64,000 nucleotides of DNA from Gnetum montanum (lineage: Eukaryota > Streptophyta > Gnetopsida > Gnetales > Gnetaceae), in the NCBI GenBank assembly GCA_015680685.1, contig MNCI01005969.1, positions 161,028-225,027 of the forward strand, given 5' to 3'. This document shows positions 20,783-33,163 of the stretch, piece by piece (position 1 is the stretch's first letter; the number at the start of each line of letters is the position of its first letter). The translations under genes were made by a program, and so were the position numbers. The notes under the pieces were generated by a model that was given only the letters and a program-made list of their open reading frames with translations, was not told the origin of the DNA and made no database searches.

Positions 20783-21763
20783 TGATGAGTGGCGAGGTAA
20801 CCCTACACTCAACCATACGAAACGAGCGTAGCACATGCAATCTAGTCGAACTCCGTACACTAAATGCCTAAACGCCCCATGGAGCACTTGGGGTTAATCA
20901 TTCATTGTCTTGCCAGACTTACTTGTTGTTGTCATGGTGTATGGTTAAGTAAGTCCGAGGTATATGATTTTTATGATCTTTTATGGTTTTTCTCCTATGC
21001 TATGAGGGTGAAGGGTTGAGAGAGCTAACTAACTCTAACTAAGGACTAAGTCTAAATTAACTAGCGTTAGCATTCGTTCCCACTTACCGTACACACCCTG
21101 AACTATGCAATTGTGGCTACCAAACGCTAATCGTTACTAGGATCACCACATGTAACACACGTGCTCGAAGTGGTTGTATTGAGGCACTTAACTAGCCTAA
21201 ACATGATGAGCAGCTGATTCCTTGACTAGCCATACACACCCGTAGATGCTCGTAATCAAGTCGTACTCATCCCGTGTTCTAGGAGTTGAGGGTGAGAGAG
21301 ACTAATCGCGATGAGTAGCCAATTCCTTGATTAGCTGTACACATTTTTCAATGCTTGTAATCAAGTCGTACTCATTCCACACTAATGTAGGTAACAAATA
21401 ACATGTAAGAAATAACAAATAATAAATCGTATTCCATGCACTGCAAGGTTTATCCACAAAGCTTGTCTTTATTGTCGTACACAACTTGCGTTAAGGTACA
21501 AAGCTGCTTGAATAAAGATCTGTTCACTTGGGGACTCCTACTGCGGGCACATAGAAAATATTCTACTCTGGAGTGATCAAACTGCCAGAATTTCCCTACT
21601 TTAAGCCTAGGATAAGAAATGAGGGGAGTTCCGCCTCTTATTTATAGATTTGGCAATGGACCACGATATCGTGTACGCAATATTGTAGGGGACGACGTGA
21701 TATCGCATACGCGATATTGCATAGGATGCGATATTGCGATGGCCACGATATCGCATCTCATTA
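20783..21763 (-). mobile_element. 5' LTR of element B (981 bp)
   Basis: Palindromes at 21663-21757 are more numerous than in the 3' LTR (an extra GCGATATTGC / CACGATATCGC group). The TATA box is CTATAAATAAGAGG on the minus strand (complement of 21636-21649). Two tandem GAATGAGTACGACTT modules lie at about 21203-21390. One element thus has LTRs differing in the number of U3 palindromes. Confidence 0.85.
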
Positions 21764-24655
21764 GGCAACCACTTCATCACCATAGATTACCACTTCCCTG
21801 CCCACGTAATGTAAGTTGATCTCTTGATGTATGGGTGAAGAGACAGTCCTTAATTGGACTAACCATGACCTCCCCAAGATCAGGTTGAACCTGAGCATCT
21901 TGGTCCCTTGCCATAAAGTTGATGTGGACAGTTCCCTTTACCACTAGCACTCCATTGAATGATTTTAGGTAGGAGGTTTTCGTGGGCTTGATTTGATCAA
22001 CCAAACCCAGTTTGTCCACTACGGGAAATGGAATGACATTTGTAGTGGCCCCATCATCAACATGTACCCTTAGGATCTTGTACTGGCCAACCTAAATTAT
22101 GATGAACATGGGCGCTGTTGTCACCTGACCCTTTTCAGGGTCATCCTTAATGGACATATCATGAAACATCAACTAAGCTAGCTACAGTTCCTCAACTGTA
22201 GAGGAAAGCATGACAGCATGGATTACTTTCTCCTCTGCCAGCATGTTTTCATCAATCAGTATGGATGTTAACATGCGAACCATAGCCTCGCGGTGCACAG
22301 TGGAAGTCATTACCAAGTCATACAGGCTCAGAGTTGTATTTTTCTGTTTTAGAGCCTGTTTAACTTAGGTGAGGGCATTGACAAGATCCTGCCTATTATC
22401 TTGTTTTTTGTTACCTCTTTCCTCCTCCATTCGTCCTAGGAGATGAATCTCCTAAGGAGGGGTAGTTTCAGGTTGAGGATTGTGCTTTCTTGGGCAAGAT
22501 TGTGATGATTGCGTCTACGTGGAATTATTCATTGCTAATGATGAGGGGGCCATGGGCATTGAGGACAAGGGGGTAGGCTTGGGGGGGACCTAAGGTGATG
22601 TGTTCCTTGGCCATCTTGTCCGCTAAATGCTCTTCCTATTCTTTTGAACAGGGAGGATGTGGTGCCATTTTCGTTGCTTGGCTTTGTGTGGTAGAGGTGC
22701 TTGAATGTTTTGGCACATTAATGATGAATGGTGCCTGTGGTGTTGGTGTGGGTGGTAGTGCAACTTTGAGCACAAAGGGTGCAGGGGTGGATGTTTGAGG
22801 AGGAACTTTAAGGATGAATGATTGTTGTGATGTCATTTTTGTTGTTATCGGGATTGATGCGTTACAGTGAGGCACACGCACTATGAACGGTTGCTGTGGT
22901 GGTTCTGGGTTGTTATCAATGCCAATAATGTTTGATTGTGTACCCTGCGTTGTTGGTGTTCAAGAGGTCCTTGTAAATGTGCATTGATTGGTCTTTAGGG
23001 TGAACATGACTACTTTCGTCTAGGACCAGCTTGCCCTGATCGATTATGCGTTGGATATTGTCTTTCAATGCTAAATAGTAGTTCGTATCGTGACCACACA
23101 GTTGATTGTAATGACAGAACTGTTCCAGCCTGAAGTTCTTAGGAACTGGTAGCTCATTGGGCGTGGCCAAGGAGAGGTTCCTAAGAAGTTCGTAGTAGTG
23201 TCAATGACGTTTAATCGCTTCCTCCGACATCTATTTATGTTGTATATATGCAACTCCCAACAGTTGCTTTAGAAGTTCTGAAGGCTTAATGGGTAAAGGA
23301 GTGTATTTGGAGTGATCCTTGCACTCGAAGTTGGGCTTAGGCTGGGTTGAAACCTTAAGTGTTGATGTTTAGGGCTGACCAGTGTTACTTGAACTAGATG
23401 TGGCGTTAGCGGGTGTTGTGGCCACATTTTTGTTGTTGCTGTTGTTGGGTTTGGTCTCGCTAGCTACAGTGGCCACCATGGTTGTTGCAGCCTTACCCTT
23501 CTCTTTATCCCTTTTGATGTGTGCGTTTTTGTATGTACATAGGTTGGGTCTTTGCTAGTTTTAGCCATGTCCTGGATGCTCTTGGTCTGAGCAAAGGCTT
23601 GACTGAGGGACTGCGAGGCTAGGTAGTAAAGCTTTGACTTAATAAAGTCATTTACTGCCCCCTTGAAGATGGCCAACAAGTGGGCCTCAACGATAGGCTA
23701 GCGTATCTCGTTTAAGGTGGTGCTCCACTGCTGTATGAATGTTTGCACAAACTCCAGCGAGTCTTGCTTGATGCTCATCAGCTGGTCTAGCATGACCTCC
23801 AGTTTCAAGTTATACTTGAAGCGGGTCATGAACTGACTCAGCAGCTCCTCCAAAGTTGAGATGGAGGTGGGTGGGAGTGCACAGTACTAGTCTAGAGCTT
23901 TTCTTATCAGGTGGGACAGGTGCAGGCAAGGGGGCAAGAGCAACATTCACATGTAGTTGTGACAAAGGCGTAGTGTGCACGTATGGTAGCGTAGCCATGA
24001 TTGATGTTGGGTATGCTGCGTGGACAGATTGTAAAGGGAGGGTAATAGGAAAAGAGGTTGAAAGGCTCACTTGCTGGTGTATTGAAGGTACGAGATGGCT
24101 TCCCATGGCTAACAAGGGAGTGGGCTGTGGCGAGGTTGTGGCAACTACGAAGGGGGCAAATGAGAAAAGTGGGTTTGATTAGAAAACTGCAGTGAAAGGG
24201 ATAGTCGTGGTGTAGGTCTGGCCACTACCTTTGGAGTGGGAGTCTAAGTATTCCTGCCCATTCTAAAATGCCTCATTGTAATAGGAACATGTGTCCTGGT
24301 CCCTAGACCTACTCACTCACACCAGTTGGTTTAAGATCCATTAGTACGATTCGGTCAATGGGATGATGATGTCAGAAGCAGGCATGAATTCCCTCCCATT
24401 TCGACAAAGGAACTAGAAGTTACGTTTATCCTCAAGTTCTTGGCAATCCAAAGGTAGATTTGCTTGGACCTTTGCATAGAGGAAATCATATCGCTCTGTG
24501 TCTTACGCCAAGTGCTCGGGTGACAAGTGTCATAGTCTAAGGGATTGATGTGGTGCCAGTACTGGGCTGGGCGGCTGCTCGGGACCTATCATGTTTTGGA
24601 CTGAGTAGAGAACCTCCAGGTTTGAGGTGGTGATAGCAATGGTTGTAGAAATCAT
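21764..24655 (-). pseudogene. Ty3/gypsy gag-pro relic of element C
   Basis: A minus-strand ATG at 24655 opens a stop-ridden frame. The capsid-like segment (23464-23679) has LAIFKGAVNDFIKSKLYY. A degenerate CX2H...GHX-type knuckle follows at 23080-23135 (QFCHYNQLCGHDTNYY), where the plant-family pattern C..H....GH....C has lost its second and last ligands. LKDNIQRIIDQGKLVL matches the segment after the knuckle in that family. A Pro/Thr/Ala-rich spacer (22636-22881) precedes a region like the end of a retropepsin domain (21777-22060). The family is different from A/B/D/E/F: there is no YDHPKG knuckle. The frame resumes at 14395 beyond element B. Confidence 0.65.
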
Positions 24656-27000
24656 CTTTTTTCATAAGGTGGAAACTGTAAAAGAGAGAAAATGATACTG
24701 GGTACGTCGGGGAATTATGCCTGCTATGCTAAACAAGAGTGTTATGCTAGAAGGTTTGCTACGTCGCACGAGGTGAAAGTAGCCTGGGGTAGTAAACAGA
24801 GTAAATGCAGTAAGGTAAGCAATTGGTTGGTGGCTTTCTTCCTACTGGGTTCCAGAGGAATCGTCATTGTGACAAGTCTGCACCACATAGTGCGTAGACA
24901 ACCACAAGGGTGTCATGTCTACACTAGTAGGTGATGGGTTACAGACAACATGTAGGATTACTCGTGATACATAGAAAGGGCACAAAAGGCCCTCTTTCTA
25001 ATGCCAAAAGCTATAGCGATCGAAAACGTCGGTGGTTGGAACATCAAAAGGTCATCGAGTGTACAACCTAACCCTAGATCCATGCGAGGGTCATGCTGGA
25101 TGTAACCGGATGTAGGGTGCCCTGAACAGTGTGGTCGATCAGACAGGGACTTAATCGGTGTACAATAACCTTTTGTAAACATTGGTTTTAAAGATATTAT
25201 ATGAATGTTGAGCGATAAGTGGTAAACATGAATCGATTCAGAATAATGCAAAATATGAAAATAACAAAACAAAATGAAGCAGGTGTGTGTGAGAAAGTGC
25301 ACTGCCCCAAGATCGAGGGATTTGAGCTTTGCTTGAGTGAAGGAGGTGTACAACAGATGGCCGTGGGGGCAAGCACAGCTTGTAACAAAGTAGTATGGTC
25401 ACAGCTCCTTGAACTACTATCAACAGCTTCCTAACAGGGTCCTTCTACTTGTTAGTTTGCTTGCTAAAACTAATTGCCAAGAAGCCAAAATGCCAGAATG
25501 CCCAACACGCTCAAAATCCAACCATGCTAAAAATGCTAGAAGCCAACCATAGGAATGATGAGTCCAAAATCCAACCATGCAAAAAGCCAACCCTTTGAAT
25601 GTTGTTCGTCGAGGTATTTATAGGGCCAAGGGTAAGAGAAAAACATGGTTTGGATGCCACGTGTCCTGGGTCCCATAAAGTACAAACGTGACTATGTTGT
25701 GCTGCTATGTAATGCTAGGTGTGAAGACTGCTACGCTGTGATCATACCGTTTGTGCTGCATGTGCCAAAGTCCAGTGAGCTGCCATGTTTGTTGTAAAGA
25801 AGACTACCAATAGTGAATGCAAAATGGAGCCAGTGCTCTAGGACTACGTCTTTTCTACTCTTGCGAGTAGGGTCAAGTGTAGGGACAACTTTGGGGATAG
25901 TCAGGAGAGTGCAGAACAATGCAAACTTGCTGATTTTGTCTGTTGAAGAGATGCCAGGATGAGAGTAACTATTGCTAACAAGTTCTGGAGCTAACTGAAG
26001 ATGTCTTGGGGCTTCCACACAAGTGTTACGCTATTTATGCTACCCAGCATATTGGAGTAGTGTAAACACTCACATGCTACGCTGCACTACACTACGTAAC
26101 ATAGTGCAGCGTAGCCGCCAACCTTAAGAGAAATCTTGTCTAACAACTGAAAACATTTGTCTAAGGCCTAGCTAGGCAAGCAAATGCAACCCTTTCTTTC
26201 ATGTTGAAAGGTCTTCAGACCTGCTAAGTTCATCCTTGGGACACTTTGGTGTTTTGCATCCTTGCCACGCTATAGCGTAGCATAGCGTAGCAGCCAATAT
26301 GACATGCATCCTCATCTAATCTACAATGCTTTATCAAGAAACCTTACTTAGGGCTTGAGGGCTAAGTGGGATAGGCATTTTTGGAGGCCAAAGTATGGCC
26401 AAGTGCAATCCTCTTGCTGGAACCACTTGGCAGAGGGCCTTTGTGTGTTCTATCCTTACTATGCTGTGCTACACTGCATAGTGTAGCACCTAGCTTAGCT
26501 TGGATTCTGACTTAATTTTTCAAATGTTTTGTCATGAGATGTCAGTCATGTCCTGGTGTGTCAGCAAAGCAAACCTGTTAGACAATTGAAGCATGGGCAA
26601 ATGTGTCTACTCCATCAGAGCCATCTGAGTAGGAGTATTGTCAGAGTTCATCCCTGTTGTGCTATGCTATGTTGCGTAGTGGAGCATAATGTAGCACTTC
26701 ATTGAATAGGATTTCTGACGAAATTTGCCACATCTTTGCCATGTCACGTTGCTCATGCATTAAGGATGAAGTGGGACAGATATCCTAAAGGACTAAATTA
26801 TTGTCAATCTACATCTTTTGGGTGTGATCAGTCTCCCTAAGGCCTATTATGCTATGTAGCGTAGCGTAGTGTAGCAGGTATCATAGTTAGAAAACTTGTC
26901 GAACTGTTTCGTTCATCCTGAGCACTTTCGGCAGCTCCTAGCATGGTCCTTGGGTAGACCATTAGCTAGATCAAGTGTCAAGCTGGGCAAACTAGAGGGT
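24656..27000 (-). mobile_element. Long palindrome-rich 5' LTR and leader of element C
   Basis: Upstream (minus strand) of the C gag lies about 2.3 kb with no coding capacity. A TATA box CCCTATAAATACC sits on the complement of 25612-25626. Beyond it, 26060-26885 is a periodic array of TAGCGTAGC palindromes. The TATA orientation agrees with the gag strand, so I read this as U3-R-U5. I could not define the outer LTR end or the primer site, so the boundaries are approximate. Confidence 0.5.
26060..26885. repeat. About 190-bp periodic array with TAGCGTAGC-type palindromes
   Basis: Five palindromic boxes (26073-26117, 26267-26294, 26457-26489, 26658-26697, 26847-26878) consist of GCTACGCT, GCTATGCTA, TAGCGTAGC and TAGTGTAGC half-sites. 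Their centres are 185-205 bases apart. Intervening DNA shares weak segments (TTCATCC before a box; ACTTGTC or ATTTCTGAC after), suggesting an old tandem duplication in which only the palindromes stayed recognisable. Looser boxes lie at 25699-25742 and 26024-26050. Confidence 0.7.
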
Positions 27001-27099
27001 GTAGCAAGCCTGTCAGCCTGGGAGATAGAAAATTTACTAGACTATACAATCTACCCCTAGTGCCTCTTTCATGCAACTAGCATTGTGATTGGATGCCAT

Positions 27100-27291
27100 G
27101 TTGACTGTGCTATAGAGGACGTTGTCTAAGCAGTCCAACATGACACCATGCTTGTGGGGACCCTTGTCCACATTCCAGGACTATTGAATCATGAGAGTCC
27201 CAAAATTTATGGTGTTTCACATTGGATCTTAGTGAATTCCTTGGGATGCCAGACAACATCGGGGCAACATTGTTACAGATGGTATCAGAGC
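27100..27291 (+). mobile_element. LTR end plus initiator-Met-type primer site (element L, 5' side)
   Basis: The plus-strand LTR end (...GGCAACATTGTTACA, to 27277) is followed after GA by TGGTATCAGAGC (27280-27291), the primer site complementary to initiator tRNA-Met used by many plant LTR elements. The last 60 bases or so match the end of the LTR at 39924-40449; further upstream similarity is lost, so the 5' LTR is truncated or replaced. Confidence 0.75.
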
Positions 27292-27530
27292 ATTTTGAAA
27301 TCGTGTTGCAATATGCATGTGCTCTTTGGTTGTGTACTTCATTGAGTTGTTCTATTAATGGTCCCATCGGATTGATACCTAGGTGATCTAGGATCCATAT
27401 CCTTATTCTTTGAAGAGTTGCCTTACGATATTATTTTTACACTCTTCATGAGGGGACTGATGTTACATTGTGAGCAATTGATGTATGTTGTTCTACTTGA
27501 GGATGTATACGATTGTGTTGTGGTACTATC

Positions 27531-27619
27531 TTCCACTTGTTTACTTGTGGTTAGACCAATGGTGATTGAATTTGNTTCCACTTGTTTACTTGTGGTTAGA
27601 CCAATGGTGATTGAATTTG
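27531..27619. repeat. 44-bp perfect duplication separated by a single N
   Basis: 27531-27574 and 27576-27619 are identical, with an N at 27575 as the only spacer. This is typical of two contig ends that overlap but were joined without merging. Confidence 0.85.
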
Positions 27620-30477
27620 ATATGGTAGAGAAGAGTTCTATTGGAAACTCAAGAATTTTGTTGCTCAAGGAGGTCTCATCTCAAGTCTCTAGTGATTCAT
27701 CTAGAATGAATCAGACCAAGTCTTTGCTTTCGTTTCCACCCACATGACATGTTTCAAGATGGAATTGGTTGAATTGTGCAAGATAGGATATCCTTGCACT
27801 CCCACTCATCCTAGATACAATGAGTATGAGAAAATACAAATTGGTACAAGATGGTTCCCAGGTGTCTCAGGATGGAGGGCCTGTGAACATGTGCTTTTGG
27901 TAAGCCTTGCTCTAGGTGGATTAAGACCATTGCCGGTAGACTTCGTATGTTTGTGCTTGCGATTGTATGTTTTTTTATTTGTGTATGTGTGTCTTCTTAG
28001 TTGCGCTTTCAAATTCTTCATGCGTGTTACCTTCATTGTGTCTATCGTTCGTAACGCAAGGCTTTGTGTTCTACGCGATATGATGACTTATTTTTGGGAT
28101 TGTTGAGGAGGCATTTTGATGCCATTTGTGCCATCCTAAAGCCAAATGTTTGTTGTCTTGTTTTAACAACCTCTTGTGCATGAGTGATGATTGCCCTTGT
28201 TGCTGATCTTTTGCGAGTTGTGCTCCCTTGAGCTGGTTGTGTTGGCCTTAGGTTTGCGGCATCACTCTTTTGATTGGTGCCATTTCCTTGGTCACTTTGG
28301 TTTGAAGACTACTAGTGTGGGTCATCCTATTATTAGTTTTTGTGAGACCACACCTCTATTGATGAGAGCCTTCTTATGGATGCATCATCCTTGATGTTGC
28401 TCATTGTATTGAGAATTGGCTTTATGAAGACTTGTTTTTGGTTAAACTTTGGTCTTCCACCTCATTTTTTAGTTCAGATAATGTTGTGTTGAGATTTTGA
28501 TTTTGATTGGAACCATTGATAGTGACTAGGAATGGTTGCTATATATGGATCTTGGAATTCTGAGAGTGTGCTAGCTCTCTTTGGGTGTGCCTCTTGATGA
28601 AATCGTTTGTTTGAGTGTATTTAATTAATCCATCAATGTTTTGCATGATTGATCTTTATGCATGTTGTTGAGGCCTTGGTTTTTATGATGTTGCAAGAGT
28701 GATATTACTCTGTTATATGATTATTCTTGATCGTTTGTGTATGAGGCTGATGTGCTAATCATGTTCCTACTAACTTTTGTGTTTATGAGCTTTTGTCTCA
28801 GTGTTTGCAGGTAACATAGGTACAAAGATGCAGCTAGTGGTGATCTCAGTTAATTCTGTGAGCACTATGTCTATGGGGAAGATATGTGCTCTTGAGACCT
28901 TCATGAACTGATTATTTGGTCTTAGAATCCCAACATTGGCTTGTGGATTTATCAGTACCTTGGCTGTGATGAATCAGTAGGTACATTATGATTTTTTTGC
29001 CTTTCTGTGCTGGGTGAGCACTAACAAAGGATGGTGATCTGTCCTAGACCCTATAGATATTGGGCTAGTAGATGGCATGAAATAGTATCCTTGGCCATGT
29101 TAGATACTGATGGCCTAGGAGTGGCCAATTCTTTAAGGTCCCACTTTGGTAGGTGGTGGATACTTAGTTAGTGTGTTCCATTATTCGATCGCTGCACTCG
29201 TGCCCCGAATCATTTTCGTTCAATGGCAATCGTGTAGTGGGTTCAGTGTGATGGTCGATCATGTACGTTTTGAGACAATGGTGCAGTGTGATAGATGATC
29301 GTTTATGCCTCATGATAGAGATAGGTTTTTCTTAGAACAACATGGTTCTTTTGTGGTATGCTCTTAGTGGCCTAAATCCTTCAGCCTAGGATGGGCTTGG
29401 GTAATTTTTTCTATTGCCTTTTAGGCTTGGGTAGCATTCCCAAATACCATGTATGTTTCCATTAAAATTTATTCCTATCCTTGGGTGTGTGAAATGTATC
29501 CTTGTGATATTCTCAATTTGATAGTTTATGCACATGAAAGTGCTAGATGTATTACCCTATGTGACTCAGTTTTCTCTTCATTGTAGGCCTATGCCACACA
29601 CTGTGACAAGGCCAAGCTTGATTTATGGTGTTTTCTTGGTGCTTTTTTTTGAAGCACCTTTTGTATATGTTGTAAATGACCTTTTTGTCTCAATGTATAA
29701 TTTTGCTAAAACCTCATGGAAAAATTCTTTGGATGCAATATGGTGTTGAAATGAGCAGGCCAGGGCATGTCCTTGCCCATGGTGCTCCTAAACCGGTGCC
29801 ATGTGTTCTTGGTAATGTTCGCATGCCTTGATGGTGTGTGCTTTGATGAACACTCTTGAGATAGGACAAATCTTGGGAACACTTCCTCTTGTGTCCATGG
29901 AATGACAGAAATCTTATTCATAGATGATTGATGGTGGTATGTAGACCAAAATACAAATAAATTGGTTTGATGTGTTGGATCTTGATAGCAAGTGGATCAC
30001 TGTGGTCATGATAATTACAATGGCAAACTAAAATTCAAATCAATGTGGTGTTGTGATGTCTAGCTATGGAGTAGAGTGGGTTCTGGGTACCAGCATCTAG
30101 ACTCCCTCTTCCATGCTGGATGTGATTGTGGGGTAGTTGTGCTAACATTAGGATGATGGTCCATCCTTGATTAAATGATGCTATAGTCACAAAAATTTTA
30201 ACTTCTCTTGGTGGCCTTGCTTGGTGGGCTTGAATGTGCTCAAAAAACTTGAGCCTATGCTCTCATGATTAGGGGCTTCTAATGATTTGTGCATGTTGGC
30301 AGGCTCTTGTGACCAACTACTTTTGGTGCTTCTAATGGCTATGATGCGCTCTCATGGCTTGGGACTTATTAATGCTTTCGTGGTCTATGGTGTGATTCCA
30401 TGATAGGGAACTCATTGTGCCTAATAGGCTATGGGGTCTTGCCAAATTTCCCTGTGTACTCTATTCCTTATGTACAC

Positions 30478-31163
30478 TGATTAATGAGTGGTGAGGTACC
30501 CCTACACTCAACCATACGAATACGAGCATTCATGCATGATCCGGTCGAACTCCGTGGACAGGCTAGTTGTGGTATCTAGATAGTTACACGTTGATCGCAG
30601 CTCGCTATCTTCCCACCTAGACTAGTATTTTCTTTATCATGTATGGTTTAGTCTAGAGTGAGGCGTATGATGTGATCCTANCTCGTGATTAAGTTGTACT
30701 CATTCCACATTTAACAACAAGAATAGTAAATGATGATAAAGAAATATTAACTAAGAAAACAATAAATAACAATAACAATTAACAATAACAATTAAACAAT
30801 TAAAACTCAGTGAATGCTGCAATGATGAAGTAATCTTGATCTTTATTTTTAGTCATGTGCCCGTCCAAGTACGTCACACTCGAATAAAGGTGTCATACAA
30901 TTACAAGCATCACATTGCAGGCATGCACTTGGGAAAATAATCTAACTCCTACAAAAACAAAATGCAAGAGCTTCACTACGACTACTCAAAAGATACCTAG
31001 GTGTGGCGGAGGGCCACTTATTTATAGGCTAAAACAAGTTCTACGTAAACGAGGCCACATCGATGCATGGAGATGCGTTGACGGGGTCGCATCGACGTGA
31101 CCGCATATACAGGGCCCCATATATGCAGCCTAGTTGATGCATCGCTTTCTTAGTACTTCATCA
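30478..31163 (-). mobile_element. Solo LTR M, Athila-like family, with an internal collapsed gap
   Basis: The left end reads TGATTAATGAGTGGTGAGGT (three extra bases in the usual TGATGAGTGG); the right end is TTCATCA. The minus-strand TATA box is complementary to 31017-31028. The U3 has GCATCGATGC- and GCATCGACG-like palindromes (31051-31145) instead of GATATCG. A single N at 30681 replaces about 200 bases present in LTR A. No convincing target-site duplication. Confidence 0.75.
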
Positions 31164-33163
31164 CTAATGTATCACACTATCCCTCCCTAATGTAAAGTCC
31201 CATGTCATTGACGTATCGTAAATGTATGTTATGTTTTAACCTCCCTGGTGGGATAGTAGGGTTGAGTACTATATTACTTGGCAAATCTCTAATCCTATGA
31301 GGGGTTATCCTCCATTCCAATGGATGCCCTCTTTGGTTTCTAAAATAGTAAAGTAGGTGGTATTGAGAGATAGTTATTCTCTAGTTGGGACCTAGAAACA
31401 GTTGATGTTTGGGACTTGTTCCTAACAATGGTCCCATGTTCGTGAACTTGTGGGGCTTGTTTTCAGAGACAGGATGTTGTTACCTTGGTGAAATTCATGG
31501 AACCTCCTTTGTGAGCCCATGTTGTTGATGTCAATTAAATTTATATATCACTCTTCTTGTAAGCAAGACATGATCTTATGTACTCTCTCCGTTTTGGGGG
31601 CTCTAGAGGAACTTCCTTGTCGGGGTTCTCTAGTAGACCACCCTTATTGTAAACCTTTCGGGGATGAATCATGTATTGTTTTAAGTTGTAATGAATGTTC
31701 ATTCCATTCTTTGTAAAACTATCTTGAGGACCTAGTCCCCCTATGGGAAAAATGTTCTTGTTGACTTTCACTTGTTGTTTGTGCTGAATGGTAATAGGCA
31801 GTGGTTCGGCCTTGTGCTCCACAATTGTGGTAAATAGGATTGACTGGGATATATGAACCAAAAATCAAGATCTCCTTGGATGAAGTAGAAATCCCTCATG
31901 ATAAAATTTTAAGGGATGAACTCTTTCACTTCTTGAGTTCTTCTCAAGGTGGAATCGAATCTGTGTAAGACTGGTGAATCCATGTCTTCCCTCAGTTGGT
32001 GATAGTTTGACAATATGGTTCTATTGGTTATGTGGACTATTTGGGCATGTATTATGGGTAAGGTGTAGTTGGGCTGCTATACTTACCTATGGAGGAAACC
32101 TGCCAAAAAGGATCTTTCTTTCAAGTTCAAAATCTGATGAAAGGTGTTGATCAAGAGGCGTGGTCATTCTTAATACAGTGGGGAAATTTAAATTTCAAGA
32201 ACCTAGATGTTCCTTGGAGAATTCATGATCTGGTTGCTCTCAAAAGTGACTCTATATTCCTTCCTAGACCCAGTGTTTAGAAAGTGGTGCATGTCCCATG
32301 ATGTGGAGTGTGAAGGATAGCTTGTATGTTGTAAGTGCGGTTGATCCTTCTCCATGAACGGGACATAATGGTTGCAATCAATGATGTACTTATGGTTGAC
32401 ATGAGATGTGTGTATGGAGAATTGTCATGGGGTTGGCTTCCCAATAGATCCTCCACCTATTCTAACATTTGAGCAGGCATTATCGATGTTGAACAATCAC
32501 AAGAGTTGTTAATGAAAATTTGGGCTTGTTGTATGATAGCCTCTTAGAGAAGTTCCCAAATAGATTTTTGGATCTTCTCTCTTGTTGTGGCAATGGAATA
32601 CTGTTGGATGGTGAATTGAGATATGCAATGCTAGTGTCTATGGATGGCAAGGTCAAGCTCAAAAGATTTGCCCTTGTACCTTGTTTGGAAGGGAGAACAT
32701 GCTTGACTCCCTTCATACCAACTTGAATAGACATGATGAAAAAAAATGAGCATGGTACAAATGCACATGGAATTAGTGCTTATATGGTTACACTGGTGAG
32801 ACCCATGGATGCGAGTAGCAGAACATGGAGTTCTAGCAAGCATTAGTTGCTTGCAGAGACATTGCTCTTTTGGAGCATGTCCTCCCTCTCAATTTGATGT
32901 TCCCAAGTCCATCACCATGGTAGTGGTCCTGGTGAGCCCTCAAAATCAATGATTGAAAAAAACATAAAAATTGATTTGTGCTGAGATGCCATTCACAAAG
33001 GAATTTAGCTGGACTTGTGGAAGAGGAGTTGTCTTCTTGCATAGGTATGGGTCTATGCAAGAAAATAAGTCTCTAGACCTAAGAAGGGACAGATCTAGGG
33101 GACGCCTTAGAGATGTTGGCCCTTTGGGTTGGACTACTCCCACTTGTCACAAAGTTGGGAAGT

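Larger units (their letters stand above)
14396..21763 (-). mobile_element. Element B: full-length, pol-deleted Athila-like LTR retrotransposon (7.4 kb)
   Basis: 3' LTR at 14396-15341 and 5' LTR at 20783-21763, both with TGATGAG at the left end; the 5' LTR right end is CTCATTA, one base off CATCA. The element carries a primer site (20764-20781), a gag-pro ORF (17307-20642), a 2-kb 3' noncoding region and a polypurine tract (TACCTCCATGAC on the plus strand, 15342-15353). Flanks are ggtag (14391-14395) and ggcaa (21764-21768), plausibly one TSD with two transitions. It interrupts the gag-pro ORF of element C. Confidence 0.85.
27292..33158 (+). mobile_element. Internal region of element L, no recognisable coding
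   Basis: About 5.9 kb of GT-rich sequence holds only short stop-limited frames with no gag or pol motif on either strand, as expected for a non-coding, large-retrotransposon-derivative type element or a heavily decayed one. It contains solo LTR M (30478-31163) and an N-bracketed 44-bp duplication (27531-27619), and element E is inserted at its right end. The sequence resumes at 39726. Confidence 0.5.

Noticed and set aside
26060-26885. CRISPR-like regularly spaced palindromes
   Set aside because: Spacing of about 190 bases, degenerate repeats and the plant LTR context rule out a CRISPR array.
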